From assembly GCF_004117875.1 (NCBI RefSeq), contig NZ_RAHW01000003.1:310001-374000 (forward strand): a stretch of DNA of 64,000 nt. The letters run 5' to 3'. Shown here one piece after another: positions 55,329 to 63,220 of this stretch (the stretch's first letter is position 1; the number at the start of each line of letters is the position of its first letter). This DNA comes from Geomonas oryzae. Lineage in GTDB: Bacteria > Desulfobacterota > Desulfuromonadia > Geobacterales > Geobacteraceae. The notes beneath the pieces are model-generated. The model saw only the letters and a list, made by a program, of their open reading frames with translations, had not been told where the DNA came from and did not search any database. Position numbers and translations under genes: made by a program.

Positions 55329-56255
55329 ATGATCATCTCCATCATCGCGGCCATGTCGGACAACAGGGTGATCGGTGTCAACGGAAAGCTCCCGTGGGAC
55401 ATCCCCGCCGACCTCGCACGTTTCCGCAACCTGACCATGGGGCACGCTGTCCTCATGGGGAGAAAGACCTTCGAATCGATAGGTCATCCCCTGGAGGGGC
55501 GCAGGAACATCGTGGTGAGCAGGCACATGGGGAAGGTCGAAGGGGTCATCGTCGCCCGCACGCTGCAGGAGGGGATCGCCGCCGCCGACGGGGACGAGGA
55601 ACTCTTCATCTGCGGGGGGGAAGCGGTCTTCAGGGAGGCGCTTCCCCTTTGCCAGCGGATCTACCTCACCGTGGTGCACGGCCGTTACGAGGGGGACGTG
55701 CACTTCCCGCAGCCCCCATGCACGTTCGCCGAGCTGCACCGCGAGGAGTTCACTGACGGAACGCCACCGACCACCTTCCTTGTCATGGAGAAGGTGGATC
55801 GTTTCGAACAAGGCGGCGATGTCGAGGAGTTGCGCAGCAAGGGTGTCGAGGCGCTGAACCGCCGGCTCTACTTTCTTGCGCGCTGCTGCTTTGGGCAGGC
55901 CCAGGCGATCGAAGACTCCCCGGAGACCGCCTCCGATCTCGCCTTCAGTCAGGCGAAAAGCGGAGGGGACCTCCCCGCGGCGCAGAAACTCGCGGAAAAG
56001 GCGCTGCGCGACGATCCGGATAACCTGCGCATCCGCCTGAACCTAGGGCGCATCCAGATCCTGAACGGTGAAAAGGGACAGGGGCTCGAGACGCTGCGCA
56101 AGGGGGTGCAGATGGGGGGCGGGCAGGAATTCCTCTCCGAACTCGCCCGGTGCGGCACCCGCGGGACCCCTCCCATCAAGTCGCTCCCGAGGAGTCACCC
56201 GCTGAACCGTTATCTGGGAATCTTGATGCACCGTTTGAACATGCGCGGGCAGTAG
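55329..56255 (+). CDS. folA: Dihydrofolate reductase fused to a TPR-like C-terminal domain
   Basis: A 308-residue protein about twice the usual DHFR length. Residues 1-158 form a complete DHFR (MIISIIAAMSDNRVIGVNGKLPWDIPADLARFRNLTMGHAVLMGRKTFESIG; later ELFICGGEAVF), with catalytic Asp and NADPH-binding motifs in place. After KVDRFEQGG come about 130 residues with paired helices, best seen as tetratricopeptide-like (AFSQAKSGGDLPAAQKLAEKALRDDPDNLRIRLNLGRIQILNGEKGQGLETLRKGVQMGG). There is no stop or frameshift between the parts. The TPR part may bind a partner. GGAGG precedes the ATG. Confidence 0.88.
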   Translation: MIISIIAAMSDNRVIGVNGKLPWDIPADLARFRNLTMGHAVLMGRKTFESIGHPLEGRRNIVVSRHMGKVEGVIVARTLQEGIAAADGDEELFICGGEAVFREALPLCQRIYLTVVHGRYEGDVHFPQPPCTFAELHREEFTDGTPPTTFLVMEKVDRFEQGGDVEELRSKGVEALNRRLYFLARCCFGQAQAIEDSPETASDLAFSQAKSGGDLPAAQKLAEKALRDDPDNLRIRLNLGRIQILNGEKGQGLETLRKGVQMGGGQEFLSELARCGTRGTPPIKSLPRSHPLNRYLGILMHRLNMRGQ

Positions 56256-56265
56256 GCACCGTACC

Positions 56266-56362
56266 TCCCTCCCCTGGAGGGGGAGGGCTGGGGAGGGGGA
56301 AGCTGTCGTCTTGGCCCCCTGCCCTTCCCCCCTCCCGACCTCCCCCCTCCAGGGGGAGGTGT
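56266..56362. repeat. GC-rich palindromic repeat
   Basis: CCTCCCCTGGAGGGGGAGGG-type and CTTCCCCCCTCCCGACC-type arms face each other across about 20 bases. It separates folA from recO. Related elements lie at 57224, 58662, 60073 and 23886. Confidence 0.6.
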
Positions 56363-56408
56363 ATGAGCCCATTGACTACCCCATCCACCGCATGTTACTT
56401 TCCCCGCG

Positions 56409-57047
56409 ATGAAAAACACCGAGGCTGAAGGGATAGTGCTGCGCCTCACCGACTTCGGGGAGGCGGACCGCATCGTCACCTTGTTCACCCTGGAACACGG
56501 GAAGATGCAGGGGGTGGCGCGCGGGGCGAAACGGAGCAAGAAACGCTTCGCCGGCGCCCTCGAGCCGTTCGCACACTTGAAACTCCAACTGCACACGGGA
56601 ACCGGCCTCGCCACCCTCTCCAGCGCGGACATCCTCGACGTCTTCTCCGGCATCCGCGCCGACCTCAACAGGATCGGCTGCGCCGCCTACGCCTGCGAAC
56701 TGGTCGAACGCCTCACCCCGGAAGACGAGCCGAGCCCGCGCCTTTTCCGCCTGCTTTACTGCTACCTGGAACGGCTGAACGAAGCCCCGGCCTCCCCTTC
56801 CGACCGGCGCTTTTTCGCGGTGAACCTCCTCAAGATCCTCGGATACCAGCCCGACCTGCGCGTCAGGGGCGTTTCCGAGGAGACCGCCTCGCTCCTCGCC
56901 CGCGCCATGCAGACCGGGCGCTTCGGCGCCGTCGTCTTTCCGGATCCTCTCCTGCGCGAGGCGGACCTTCTCCTGAACCCCGCCATCGACCTGCACCTCG
57001 ATCGGGAACTTAAATCGCTCGCCTTCCTGAAGGAGTGCGGAGTCTGA
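56409..57047 (+). CDS. recO: DNA repair protein RecO, short form
   Basis: A 212-residue RecO. The N-terminal OB-fold is clear ([49 protein letters not shown]). The helical C-terminal part lacks the four zinc-binding cysteines (CxxC...CxxC) often found in RecO, and the protein ends about 25-30 residues early. It would still bind DNA with RecR. No good ribosome site precedes the ATG. It lies between two palindromic repeats. Confidence 0.88.
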   Translation: MKNTEAEGIVLRLTDFGEADRIVTLFTLEHGKMQGVARGAKRSKKRFAGALEPFAHLKLQLHTGTGLATLSSADILDVFSGIRADLNRIGCAAYACELVERLTPEDEPSPRLFRLLYCYLERLNEAPASPSDRRFFAVNLLKILGYQPDLRVRGVSEETASLLARAMQTGRFGAVVFPDPLLREADLLLNPAIDLHLDRELKSLAFLKECGV

Positions 57048-57223
57048 CCGCAACCCGCCGTAATAGCTTGCGAAACCGCCACGACAAACCTGTCGCAAAC
57101 CATTAATTTTGTTGACCCAAGCGTCGCTAACAGGTAGTATTCCGCCTTTGGGCCTAACCGGGTCGAAAGTCTGGCCACATCCCTTGAAGGGCAGTGACTT
57201 GAAGTGAGTAGATCGCATCTGCC

Positions 57224-57268
57224 GACGCCCTCACCCTGACCCTCTCCCGGGGGGAGAGGGGAGACTGG
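57224..57268. repeat. Short GC-rich palindromic repeat
   Basis: CCCTCACCCTGACCCTCTCCC facing GGGGGGAGAGGGGA, a single-arm version of the element at 60073. It lies in the 249-base gap between recO and dnaB, which otherwise holds no feature that I can support. Confidence 0.55.
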
Positions 57269-57296
57269 GGTTTGCTTTTTGTTTTTGAGGACCTGC

Positions 57297-58649
57297 ATGA
57301 ACCAAGCTGACATGAGAAAACTGCCCCCCCAGAGCATCGAAGCCGAAATGTCCATCCTGGGCGGCATCCTGGTGGATAACGAGGCGATCAACCGCGTGCT
57401 AGAGGTGCTCACCCCGGAAGAGTTGTACCGGGAGAGCCACAGAAAGATCATGCGTGCCATGATCGAGCTGAACGAGCGCGGCGAGCCTTGCGACCTGATC
57501 ACGCTGACCACCATACTGCGCAAGAAGGGTGAACTCGACGAGGTGGGAGGCGGTGCATATCTCGCCACCCTGGTCGACTTCGTCCCCATGGCGGCGAACA
57601 TCTCCTACTACTGCAAGATCGTGAAGGAGAAGTTCATCACGCGCAAGCTGATCACCGCGGCGACCGACATCGTCAGCCAGGGATTCGAGGACAAGGTCGA
57701 GGTTGAAAGCCTCCTCGACACGGCGCAGAAGGTGATCTTCGAGATCGGCGAGAACAAGCTGAAGCCCTCGTACTACAAGGTCAGCGACATCCTCAAGGAC
57801 ACCATCAAGAACATCGAGCTTCTTTACGAGAAGAAGGAACTCGTCACCGGCGTCCCGACCGGGTACACCGATCTGGACAAGCTGACCGCCGGTTTCCACG
57901 CCGGCGACCTCGTCATCATCGCGGGGCGCCCTGCGATGGGTAAGACCACCTTCGCCCTCAACGTCGCCCAGTACGCTTCGGTGGACGCGGACAAGAAGAA
58001 GTACCCCGCCGCGATCTTCTCGCTGGAGATGCCCAAGGAGCAGCTGGTGGAGAGGCTTTTGTGCTCCGCCTCGCGCGTCGACCTCACCCGTCTGCGCTCG
58101 GGACACCTTCAGGAGAACGACTGGCCCAAGCTGATCAAGGGTGCCGGGCTCTTGCACAACTCCAAGATCTTCATCGACGACACCCCTTCCATCTCGGTCA
58201 TGGAGCTCCGCTCCAAGGCGAGGCGCTTGAAGGCCGAGCACGATATCGGCATCATCGTGATCGACTACCTGCAGCTCATGCGCGGCGGCGCAAACAGCGA
58301 ATCGCGCCAGCAGGAGATATCGGAAATATCCCGCTCGCTCAAGGGTCTCGCCAAGGAGTTGAGCATCCCGGTGATCGCCCTTTCCCAGTTGAACCGTGGA
58401 TTGGAGCAGAGAACCGACAAGCGCCCGATGATGAGCGACTTGAGGGAGTCGGGCGCCATCGAGCAGGACGCCGACATCATCATGTTCGTGTATCGCGGCG
58501 AGGTCTACGACAAGGAGAACGAGGACCTGAAAGGTAAGGCGGAGATCATCATCGGAAAGCACAGAAGCGGTCCGATCGGCACGGTCGATCTCGCCTTCCG
58601 CGGCGAGTTCACCCGCTTCGAGAACCTCAGCAATCGCGAAGAATATTAG
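57297..58649 (+). CDS. dnaB: Replicative DNA helicase
   Basis: A 450-residue hexameric 5'-3' helicase for the replication fork. The N-terminal domain has PPQSIEAEMSILGGILVDNEAI; the RecA-like domain has Walker A GRPAMGKTTFALN, DYLQLM (Walker B) and SQLNRGLEQR. RSGPIGT near the end is the usual DnaB signature. The start at 57297 is preferred to 57279 (GAGGACCTGC upstream). No intein is present. Confidence 0.96.
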   Translation: MNQADMRKLPPQSIEAEMSILGGILVDNEAINRVLEVLTPEELYRESHRKIMRAMIELNERGEPCDLITLTTILRKKGELDEVGGGAYLATLVDFVPMAANISYYCKIVKEKFITRKLITAATDIVSQGFEDKVEVESLLDTAQKVIFEIGENKLKPSYYKVSDILKDTIKNIELLYEKKELVTGVPTGYTDLDKLTAGFHAGDLVIIAGRPAMGKTTFALNVAQYASVDADKKKYPAAIFSLEMPKEQLVERLLCSASRVDLTRLRSGHLQENDWPKLIKGAGLLHNSKIFIDDTPSISVMELRSKARRLKAEHDIGIIVIDYLQLMRGGANSESRQQEISEISRSLKGLAKELSIPVIALSQLNRGLEQRTDKRPMMSDLRESGAIEQDADIIMFVYRGEVYDKENEDLKGKAEIIIGKHRSGPIGTVDLAFRGEFTRFENLSNREEY

Positions 58650-58661
58650 TCTATAAGTCAG

Positions 58662-58752
58662 CGCCCTCCCCCGCATGGGGAGGGTCAGGGAGGGGGAGTG
58701 GTCGCACGGTTCGATCCCCCCTCCAAGCCTCCCCCTCCGGGGGGAAGGTGTA
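58662..58752. repeat. GC-rich palindromic repeat
   Basis: CGCCCTCCCCCGCATGGGGA and CCCCTCCAAGCCTCCCCC-type arms in inverted order across about 20 bases, between dnaB and the FabMG-like gene. Confidence 0.6.
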
Positions 58753-58776
58753 TTCCACAGGGAGAAAGGGAACTAC

Positions 58777-60060
58777 ATGAGCAGATACCATGCAATGACC
58801 GAGGTACCGGCAACGGCCGGATTCAAGGAAGGGGACGTACTGTTTCTTTGCGGCGAGCTGTTCGGCCGCGGCTACGCAAACGGCATCGTCGAAGAGGCGA
58901 AGTCCAAGGGGATGACCATCATCGGCGCAACCGTGGGGCGCCGCGACGCGGACAACACGCTGCGCGCGCTCAACGCGGAGGAACTGGCGACGGCCGAGGA
59001 AAACCTCGGCGGCAAGATCATCAACATCCCGCTTGAGGCCGGCTTCGACATGGAGCCGGGCAAGGACGGCGTGGCACCGGTGGACCGCTTCAAGGGGGTC
59101 AAACCGGACGACTTCGCTTCGGTCAAGCTCGATCAGGCAGAGCTCGCCTACTCCAAAGAGAAAGGGACCGAGCGTTTCTGCAACAACCTGAAGGCAGTCA
59201 TCGCGGAACTCGAGAAGATGATTCCGGCCGGCAGCAACCTGCTCGTGGTGCACACCATGGCCGGCGGCATCCCGCGCGCCCGCGTCTTCATGCCGATCCT
59301 GAACAAGCTCTTCAAGGGACAGGGCGACCGCTTCCTCTCCTCCGAGGCGTTCTGGAACTCCGACATGGGTAAACTGTGCGACGCGAGCTTCAACGAGGTG
59401 ACCGCCGACACCTTCCGCTACCTGATCGACGCGACCGCCGGGCTCAGGGAGAAGTTCCCGGTCCACTACGCGGCGTACGGCTACCACGGCACCGCGGTCC
59501 TCATCGACGGCGTCAGCACCTGGCAGTCCTACACCCCGTACCTGCAGGGGTGGGCCAAGATCCGCCTGGAAGACATCGCCATCGAGGCGTGGGAGAAGGG
59601 TATCAAGGCGACCGTGTACAACTGCCCGGAAATCCTCACCAACTCGAGCGCACTTTTCCTCGGCGTGGAGAACTCCCTCTATCCCCTCATGGGCGCGCTC
59701 AGAAACGAAGGGGTAGACTCGGTCGTCGCGGAGTGCCAGTCCCTGCTGCGTGAGGGAACCACCGTCGACGAACTGCTGGAGATCGCCAACACCTACCTCA
59801 CCTCCGAGCTCGTCACCAGCACCCGCGATTTCGACAACTGGCCGCAGCACAACAGCCCGGAGCAACAGGAGTACATGCTGAACACCTCGGCGGAGCTCAT
59901 CGGCATGAACGCCGACCCGAAGGAGATCGTCTGTGCCGTCCTCTCCCGCGCCGTCTTCACCGGCGTAGGGGCACTCATGTTCAACAGCTCGTGGGATCCG
60001 AAGGCGCCGGTCTTCTGGCTGAACCACGACGTGATCGCTAAGGTACTGGCAACAAAGTAA
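58777..60060 (+). CDS. FabMG-family enoyl-ACP-reductase-like protein
   Basis: A 427-residue protein starting MSRYHAMTEVPATAGFKEGDVLFLCGELFGRGYANGIVEEAKSKG; it has an NAD-type opening strand-loop-helix. I recall this Geobacter family being named after FabMG, a metagenomic enoyl-ACP reductase. If so it reduces enoyl-ACP in fatty-acid synthesis; for this copy that is by family memory only. HTMAGGIPRARVFMPILNKLFKG and YGYHGTAVLIDG are other conserved-looking parts. No signal peptide or membrane helix. It stands alone between two palindromic repeats. Confidence 0.55.
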   Translation: MSRYHAMTEVPATAGFKEGDVLFLCGELFGRGYANGIVEEAKSKGMTIIGATVGRRDADNTLRALNAEELATAEENLGGKIINIPLEAGFDMEPGKDGVAPVDRFKGVKPDDFASVKLDQAELAYSKEKGTERFCNNLKAVIAELEKMIPAGSNLLVVHTMAGGIPRARVFMPILNKLFKGQGDRFLSSEAFWNSDMGKLCDASFNEVTADTFRYLIDATAGLREKFPVHYAAYGYHGTAVLIDGVSTWQSYTPYLQGWAKIRLEDIAIEAWEKGIKATVYNCPEILTNSSALFLGVENSLYPLMGALRNEGVDSVVAECQSLLREGTTVDELLEIANTYLTSELVTSTRDFDNWPQHNSPEQQEYMLNTSAELIGMNADPKEIVCAVLSRAVFTGVGALMFNSSWDPKAPVFWLNHDVIAKVLATK

Positions 60061-60072
60061 TTTGCAAGATCT

Positions 60073-60199
60073 TCCCCCTGGTCCCCTCTCCCTGCGGGAG
60101 AGGGTGCCCAAAGGGCGGGTGAGGGTGTTGCCACAAAGTGAGAAATCGCAGCCGCAGTCGCCCTCACCCTAACCCTCTCCCGGAGGGAGAGGGGATATA
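60073..60199. repeat. GC-rich palindromic repeat (two arms)
   Basis: CCCCTCTCCCTGCGGGAGAG..., GGGCGGGTGAGGG on the left and CCCTCACCCTAACCCTCTCCC...GGAGAGGGG on the right are inverted copies, each with its own small hairpin, about 45 bases apart. Between FabMG-like and REC-PilZ genes. Confidence 0.65.
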
Positions 60200-60263
60200 G
60201 AAGCCTCCGCAGGCTATTACGACTGCACCTTTACATCCCCCTGTACCTGAACAAGGAGCACAC

Positions 60264-60974
60264 GTGGCGCACAAGGTCCTGCTGGTCGACGACGTAAGCA
60301 TGTTCCTGGAACTCGAGAAGGAATTTCTCTCCCTCTCCGCGGTCGACATCTCCACGGCCAGAAACGGCGAGGAGGCCCTGCGCATCTGCCGCCAGGAGCA
60401 TCCGGACCTGGTGGTCCTCGACCTGCACATGCCGGTCATGGACGGTGCCGAGTGCTGCCGCGCCATAAAAAAAGACCCCCATCTCTCCAATCCGGTGATT
60501 CTCATCGCCGCTGAAGGGAAGGAGGCCGATCGTCAGCTCTGCCTTCAGGCAGGGTGCGACGATGTAGTCACCAAACCGCTGGATCGCATGATTTTTCTCG
60601 AGGCGGCCCGCAAGCTGCTCCCCGCCGTGGACCGACGCGACAGGAGGGGAAGCTGCCGCATCAACGTCAAGTTCCGCGCCTTCAACCTCACCCTCTCCGG
60701 CTACTGCATCAACCTGAGCCAAAACGGCCTCTACCTGGCCGCCGACGTGGACCTCGAGCTGGACACCATGCTGGAGCTGATCTTCGTTCTTCCCGAGCCG
60801 GTGGGGACCATCGTCCAGGCAAAGGGACGCGTCGCCTGGCTCAACACCACGAAAGCCCGCAAGAAATCGACTATCGACGAGGGGTTCGGCATCCAGTTCG
60901 TGGACATCTCCGAACTCGACCGGCAGCGGATCGACCACTACGTCAGCACGCTGCCGCCTACCGCACGAGCTTAG
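60264..60974 (+). CDS. Response regulator with PilZ output domain
   Basis: A 236-residue protein. The receiver (1-120) has Asp9-Asp10, phospho-Asp53 (VVLDLHMPVMDG) and Lys in VTKPLD. The PilZ domain (about 127-225) starts with RRDRRGSCRINVKF and continues with INLSQNGLYLAADV; RRDRR and NLSQNG fill the c-di-GMP-binding RxxxR and D/NxSxxG positions. So it could combine phosphorylation with c-di-GMP sensing. The start is GTG with AAGGAG upstream. Its end overlaps the convergent isochorismatase-like gene by 17 bases. Confidence 0.88.
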   Translation: MAHKVLLVDDVSMFLELEKEFLSLSAVDISTARNGEEALRICRQEHPDLVVLDLHMPVMDGAECCRAIKKDPHLSNPVILIAAEGKEADRQLCLQAGCDDVVTKPLDRMIFLEAARKLLPAVDRRDRRGSCRINVKFRAFNLTLSGYCINLSQNGLYLAADVDLELDTMLELIFVLPEPVGTIVQAKGRVAWLNTTKARKKSTIDEGFGIQFVDISELDRQRIDHYVSTLPPTARA

Positions 60975-61521
60975 AAAGCTTCTTGAACTCCTCGGTGCCC
61001 GCCACGCGCAAAAGCTGGAAGAGGACCGATTCGGTGGAGGTCATCACCGCGCCTGCCTGGGTCATGGTCTGCAGCGCGATCTCCCAGTTCTGCTTTTTGC
61101 GGCTCATCACCGCGTCCACAACGAGGTGCACCACGTAGCCGCGCGACAAGAGTTCGAGGGCGGTCTGCAGCACGCAGACGTGCGTCTCCATCCCGGTCAG
61201 GATGATCTGGCGCCTGCCGTTTTTTTCCAGCGTCTCGAGGAACCCCTCCCCGCCGCAGCAGGAAAAAGTCATCTTCTCCAGGCTCGGGGTGCAAAGCTTC
61301 TCCTTGAGAGTGGGAACGGTCTCCCCCAGCCCCTTCACGTACTGCTCGGTGGCAAGGGCTGGAATCCCCAGTTCGGCCGCCGCGTCGAGCAGGATCGAGA
61401 TGTTGCCGGTCAGCTTCCCGAGCACCTTCTCGTCCATGGCACGGCAGAGCTTGTCCTGTACGTCCACGACTACGAGTTGTGCGCTCTCTTTCTCCAGAAA
61501 GAATCTCTCCATAAGGGTCAC
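60958..61521 (-). CDS. Isochorismatase-like cysteine hydrolase
   Basis: A 187-residue member of the isochorismatase-like hydrolases. The catalytic triad is Asp in VVVDVQDKL, a Lys near KMTFSCCG, and Cys in GMETHVCVLQTA. Length fits nicotinamidase/YcaC-type enzymes without partner domains. The GTG start has AAAGGAGG upstream. It is convergent with and overlaps the REC-PilZ gene. Substrate unknown. Confidence 0.85.
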   Translation of the reverse strand: MTLMERFFLEKESAQLVVVDVQDKLCRAMDEKVLGKLTGNISILLDAAAELGIPALATEQYVKGLGETVPTLKEKLCTPSLEKMTFSCCGGEGFLETLEKNGRRQIILTGMETHVCVLQTALELLSRGYVVHLVVDAVMSRKKQNWEIALQTMTQAGAVMTSTESVLFQLLRVAGTEEFKKLSKLVR

Positions 61522-61566
61522 GGCAGCCTCCTTTAAGCGGGTTGAGGTTGAGGTTACTCTTTATTC

Positions 61567-63003
61567 CTAATCCTTGCGCAGTTCGATACCGAGCTCGGTG
61601 ATCTTCTTTCTCAGGGTGTTGCGGTTTATGCCGAGGATGTCGGCGGCCTTCACCTGGTTGCCGCGCGTCTTCTCCAGCACGAAACGGATCAGCGGGCGCT
61701 CCACCTGCTCCAGCACCATGGCGTGCACGTCGCCGCTTTCCATCTTCTCCATGTTGGTGAAACAGGTGCGCAGCTTCAGATCGACGATCCCTTCAAGCGA
61801 CAGCTCTTCCCCCTTCCCTTCGCTCGGACGGCTCCTGAGCCCCGGGAAATCCGAGGCGACCAGCAGCGGGTCCGGCGAGAGGATCACGGCCCTCTTGATG
61901 GTGTTTTCCAGCTCGCGGATGTTGCCGGGCCAGTTGTAGCCGGTGAGAAGCTTTACGGCGTCGGAGGAGCAGCGCTTGAGCGGTGCCTCAAGCTCCGCGC
62001 AGATCTTGTTCAGGAAGTACTGCACGAGGAGCGGGATGTCCTCCTTGCGGTCACGCAGCGGCACGAGCTGGATCGGGATCACGTTGAGGCGGTAGTAGAG
62101 GTCCTCGCGGAACTGCTTGTTCCGGACGCACTCCTCGAGGTCCTGGTTGGTCGCCGCCACGACGCGCACGTCGACCGGGATGCTCTGGTTGCCGCCGGTC
62201 CTGGTGATCTCGCGCTCCTGCAGCACCCTGAGGATCTTCGCCTGCAGGTCGATCGGCATATCGCCGATCTCGTCGAGGAAGATGGTCCCGCCGTTGGCCT
62301 GTTCGAACTTGCCGAGCTTGCGCTCGGTGGCGCCGGTGAAGGCCCCTTTCTCGAAACCGAAGAGCTCGCTCTCCAGAAGTTCCTTCGGGATGGCGGCGCA
62401 GTTGAGCGGCACGAACGGCTTGCCCAGCCGCTTCGAGTTGTAGTGAATGGCGCGGGCGATGAGTTCCTTGCCGGTCCCCGATTCCCCCTGCACCAGCACG
62501 GTGACGTCGGAGGGTGCCACCTTGCCGATGGTCTTGTAGACGTCGCGCATGGCGGGGGAGTTGCCGATGATGGTCTTCTCGAGCTGGTAGCGGTCCGCGA
62601 GTTCTTCCTTAAGGAGGGAGACCTGGGAGGTCATCTCGCGGGCCCGGCTCACCTTCTCCACCACCGCGTCGACGACGCTCAGGTCGAAGGGCTTGGTAAG
62701 GTAGTCGTAGGCGCCGCGCTTCATCGCCTCGACGGCGTTTTTCATGCTCGCTTCCGCGGTCATGATCACCACCATGAGGTCGGCGCGCTCCTCCTTGACC
62801 CGGTCCAAAAGCTCGAGGCCGGTCACTCCGGGCATCTTGATGTCGAGGAGCGCCAGGTCGTAGTTGTTGTCCTTGATGAGCTTGAGCGCCTCGTTGCCGT
62901 CCTTTGCGAGCTCGACGTTGAAGCCTTTCTTTTTCAGGGCCTTGGAAAGGACCCAGCGCATGCTCTCTTCGTCATCGGCCACGAGTATGTTGTTGATGGA
63001 CAT
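61567..63003 (-). CDS. NtrC-family sigma-54-dependent response regulator
   Basis: A 478-residue activator: receiver (1-120) with Asp10-Asp11 and phospho-Asp54 (LALLDIKMPG), AAA+ domain (about 140-380) with Walker A GESGTGKELIARAIH, GAFTGA loop for sigma-54 contact, and Walker B GGTIFLDEIGD, then a Fis-type HTH at the end (VKAADILGINRNTLRKKITELGI). This fits NtrC, and the adjacent kinase is NtrB-like, but other NtrC-type regulators share the plan, so I leave the symbol empty. Confidence 0.93.
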   Translation of the reverse strand: MSINNILVADDEESMRWVLSKALKKKGFNVELAKDGNEALKLIKDNNYDLALLDIKMPGVTGLELLDRVKEERADLMVVIMTAEASMKNAVEAMKRGAYDYLTKPFDLSVVDAVVEKVSRAREMTSQVSLLKEELADRYQLEKTIIGNSPAMRDVYKTIGKVAPSDVTVLVQGESGTGKELIARAIHYNSKRLGKPFVPLNCAAIPKELLESELFGFEKGAFTGATERKLGKFEQANGGTIFLDEIGDMPIDLQAKILRVLQEREITRTGGNQSIPVDVRVVAATNQDLEECVRNKQFREDLYYRLNVIPIQLVPLRDRKEDIPLLVQYFLNKICAELEAPLKRCSSDAVKLLTGYNWPGNIRELENTIKRAVILSPDPLLVASDFPGLRSRPSEGKGEELSLEGIVDLKLRTCFTNMEKMESGDVHAMVLEQVERPLIRFVLEKTRGNQVKAADILGINRNTLRKKITELGIELRKD

Positions 63004-63019
63004 GGAAACTCCTAGAAAC

Positions 63020-63202
63020 CGTTCTACGTTCTATGTTCTACGTTCTAAGTTGAAACCTTGAAGCGGCGCTGCTTCAAACTTCGGTAGAGCACAGGACGTT
63101 TGAGTATGAAATTGCCGATCTTCGCTCATATGACCAAGGTCCTAAGTCCGTGAGAAGCCTCTTTGCCCCCAACGTAGAACGTAGAACATAGAACGTAGAA
63201 CA
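63020..63202. repeat. Pair of inverted four-copy heptamer arrays
   Basis: At 63020-63048 four GTTCTAC-type heptamers (reverse complement of GTAGAAC) and at 63173-63200 four GTAGAAC/ATAGAAC heptamers face each other across about 125 bases. They fill the gap between the kinase and the regulator genes and could fold into a long hairpin in the mRNA. The unit matches the array at 5485. Confidence 0.75.
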
Positions 63203-63220
63203 GCCGTTATTGTATGGCCG

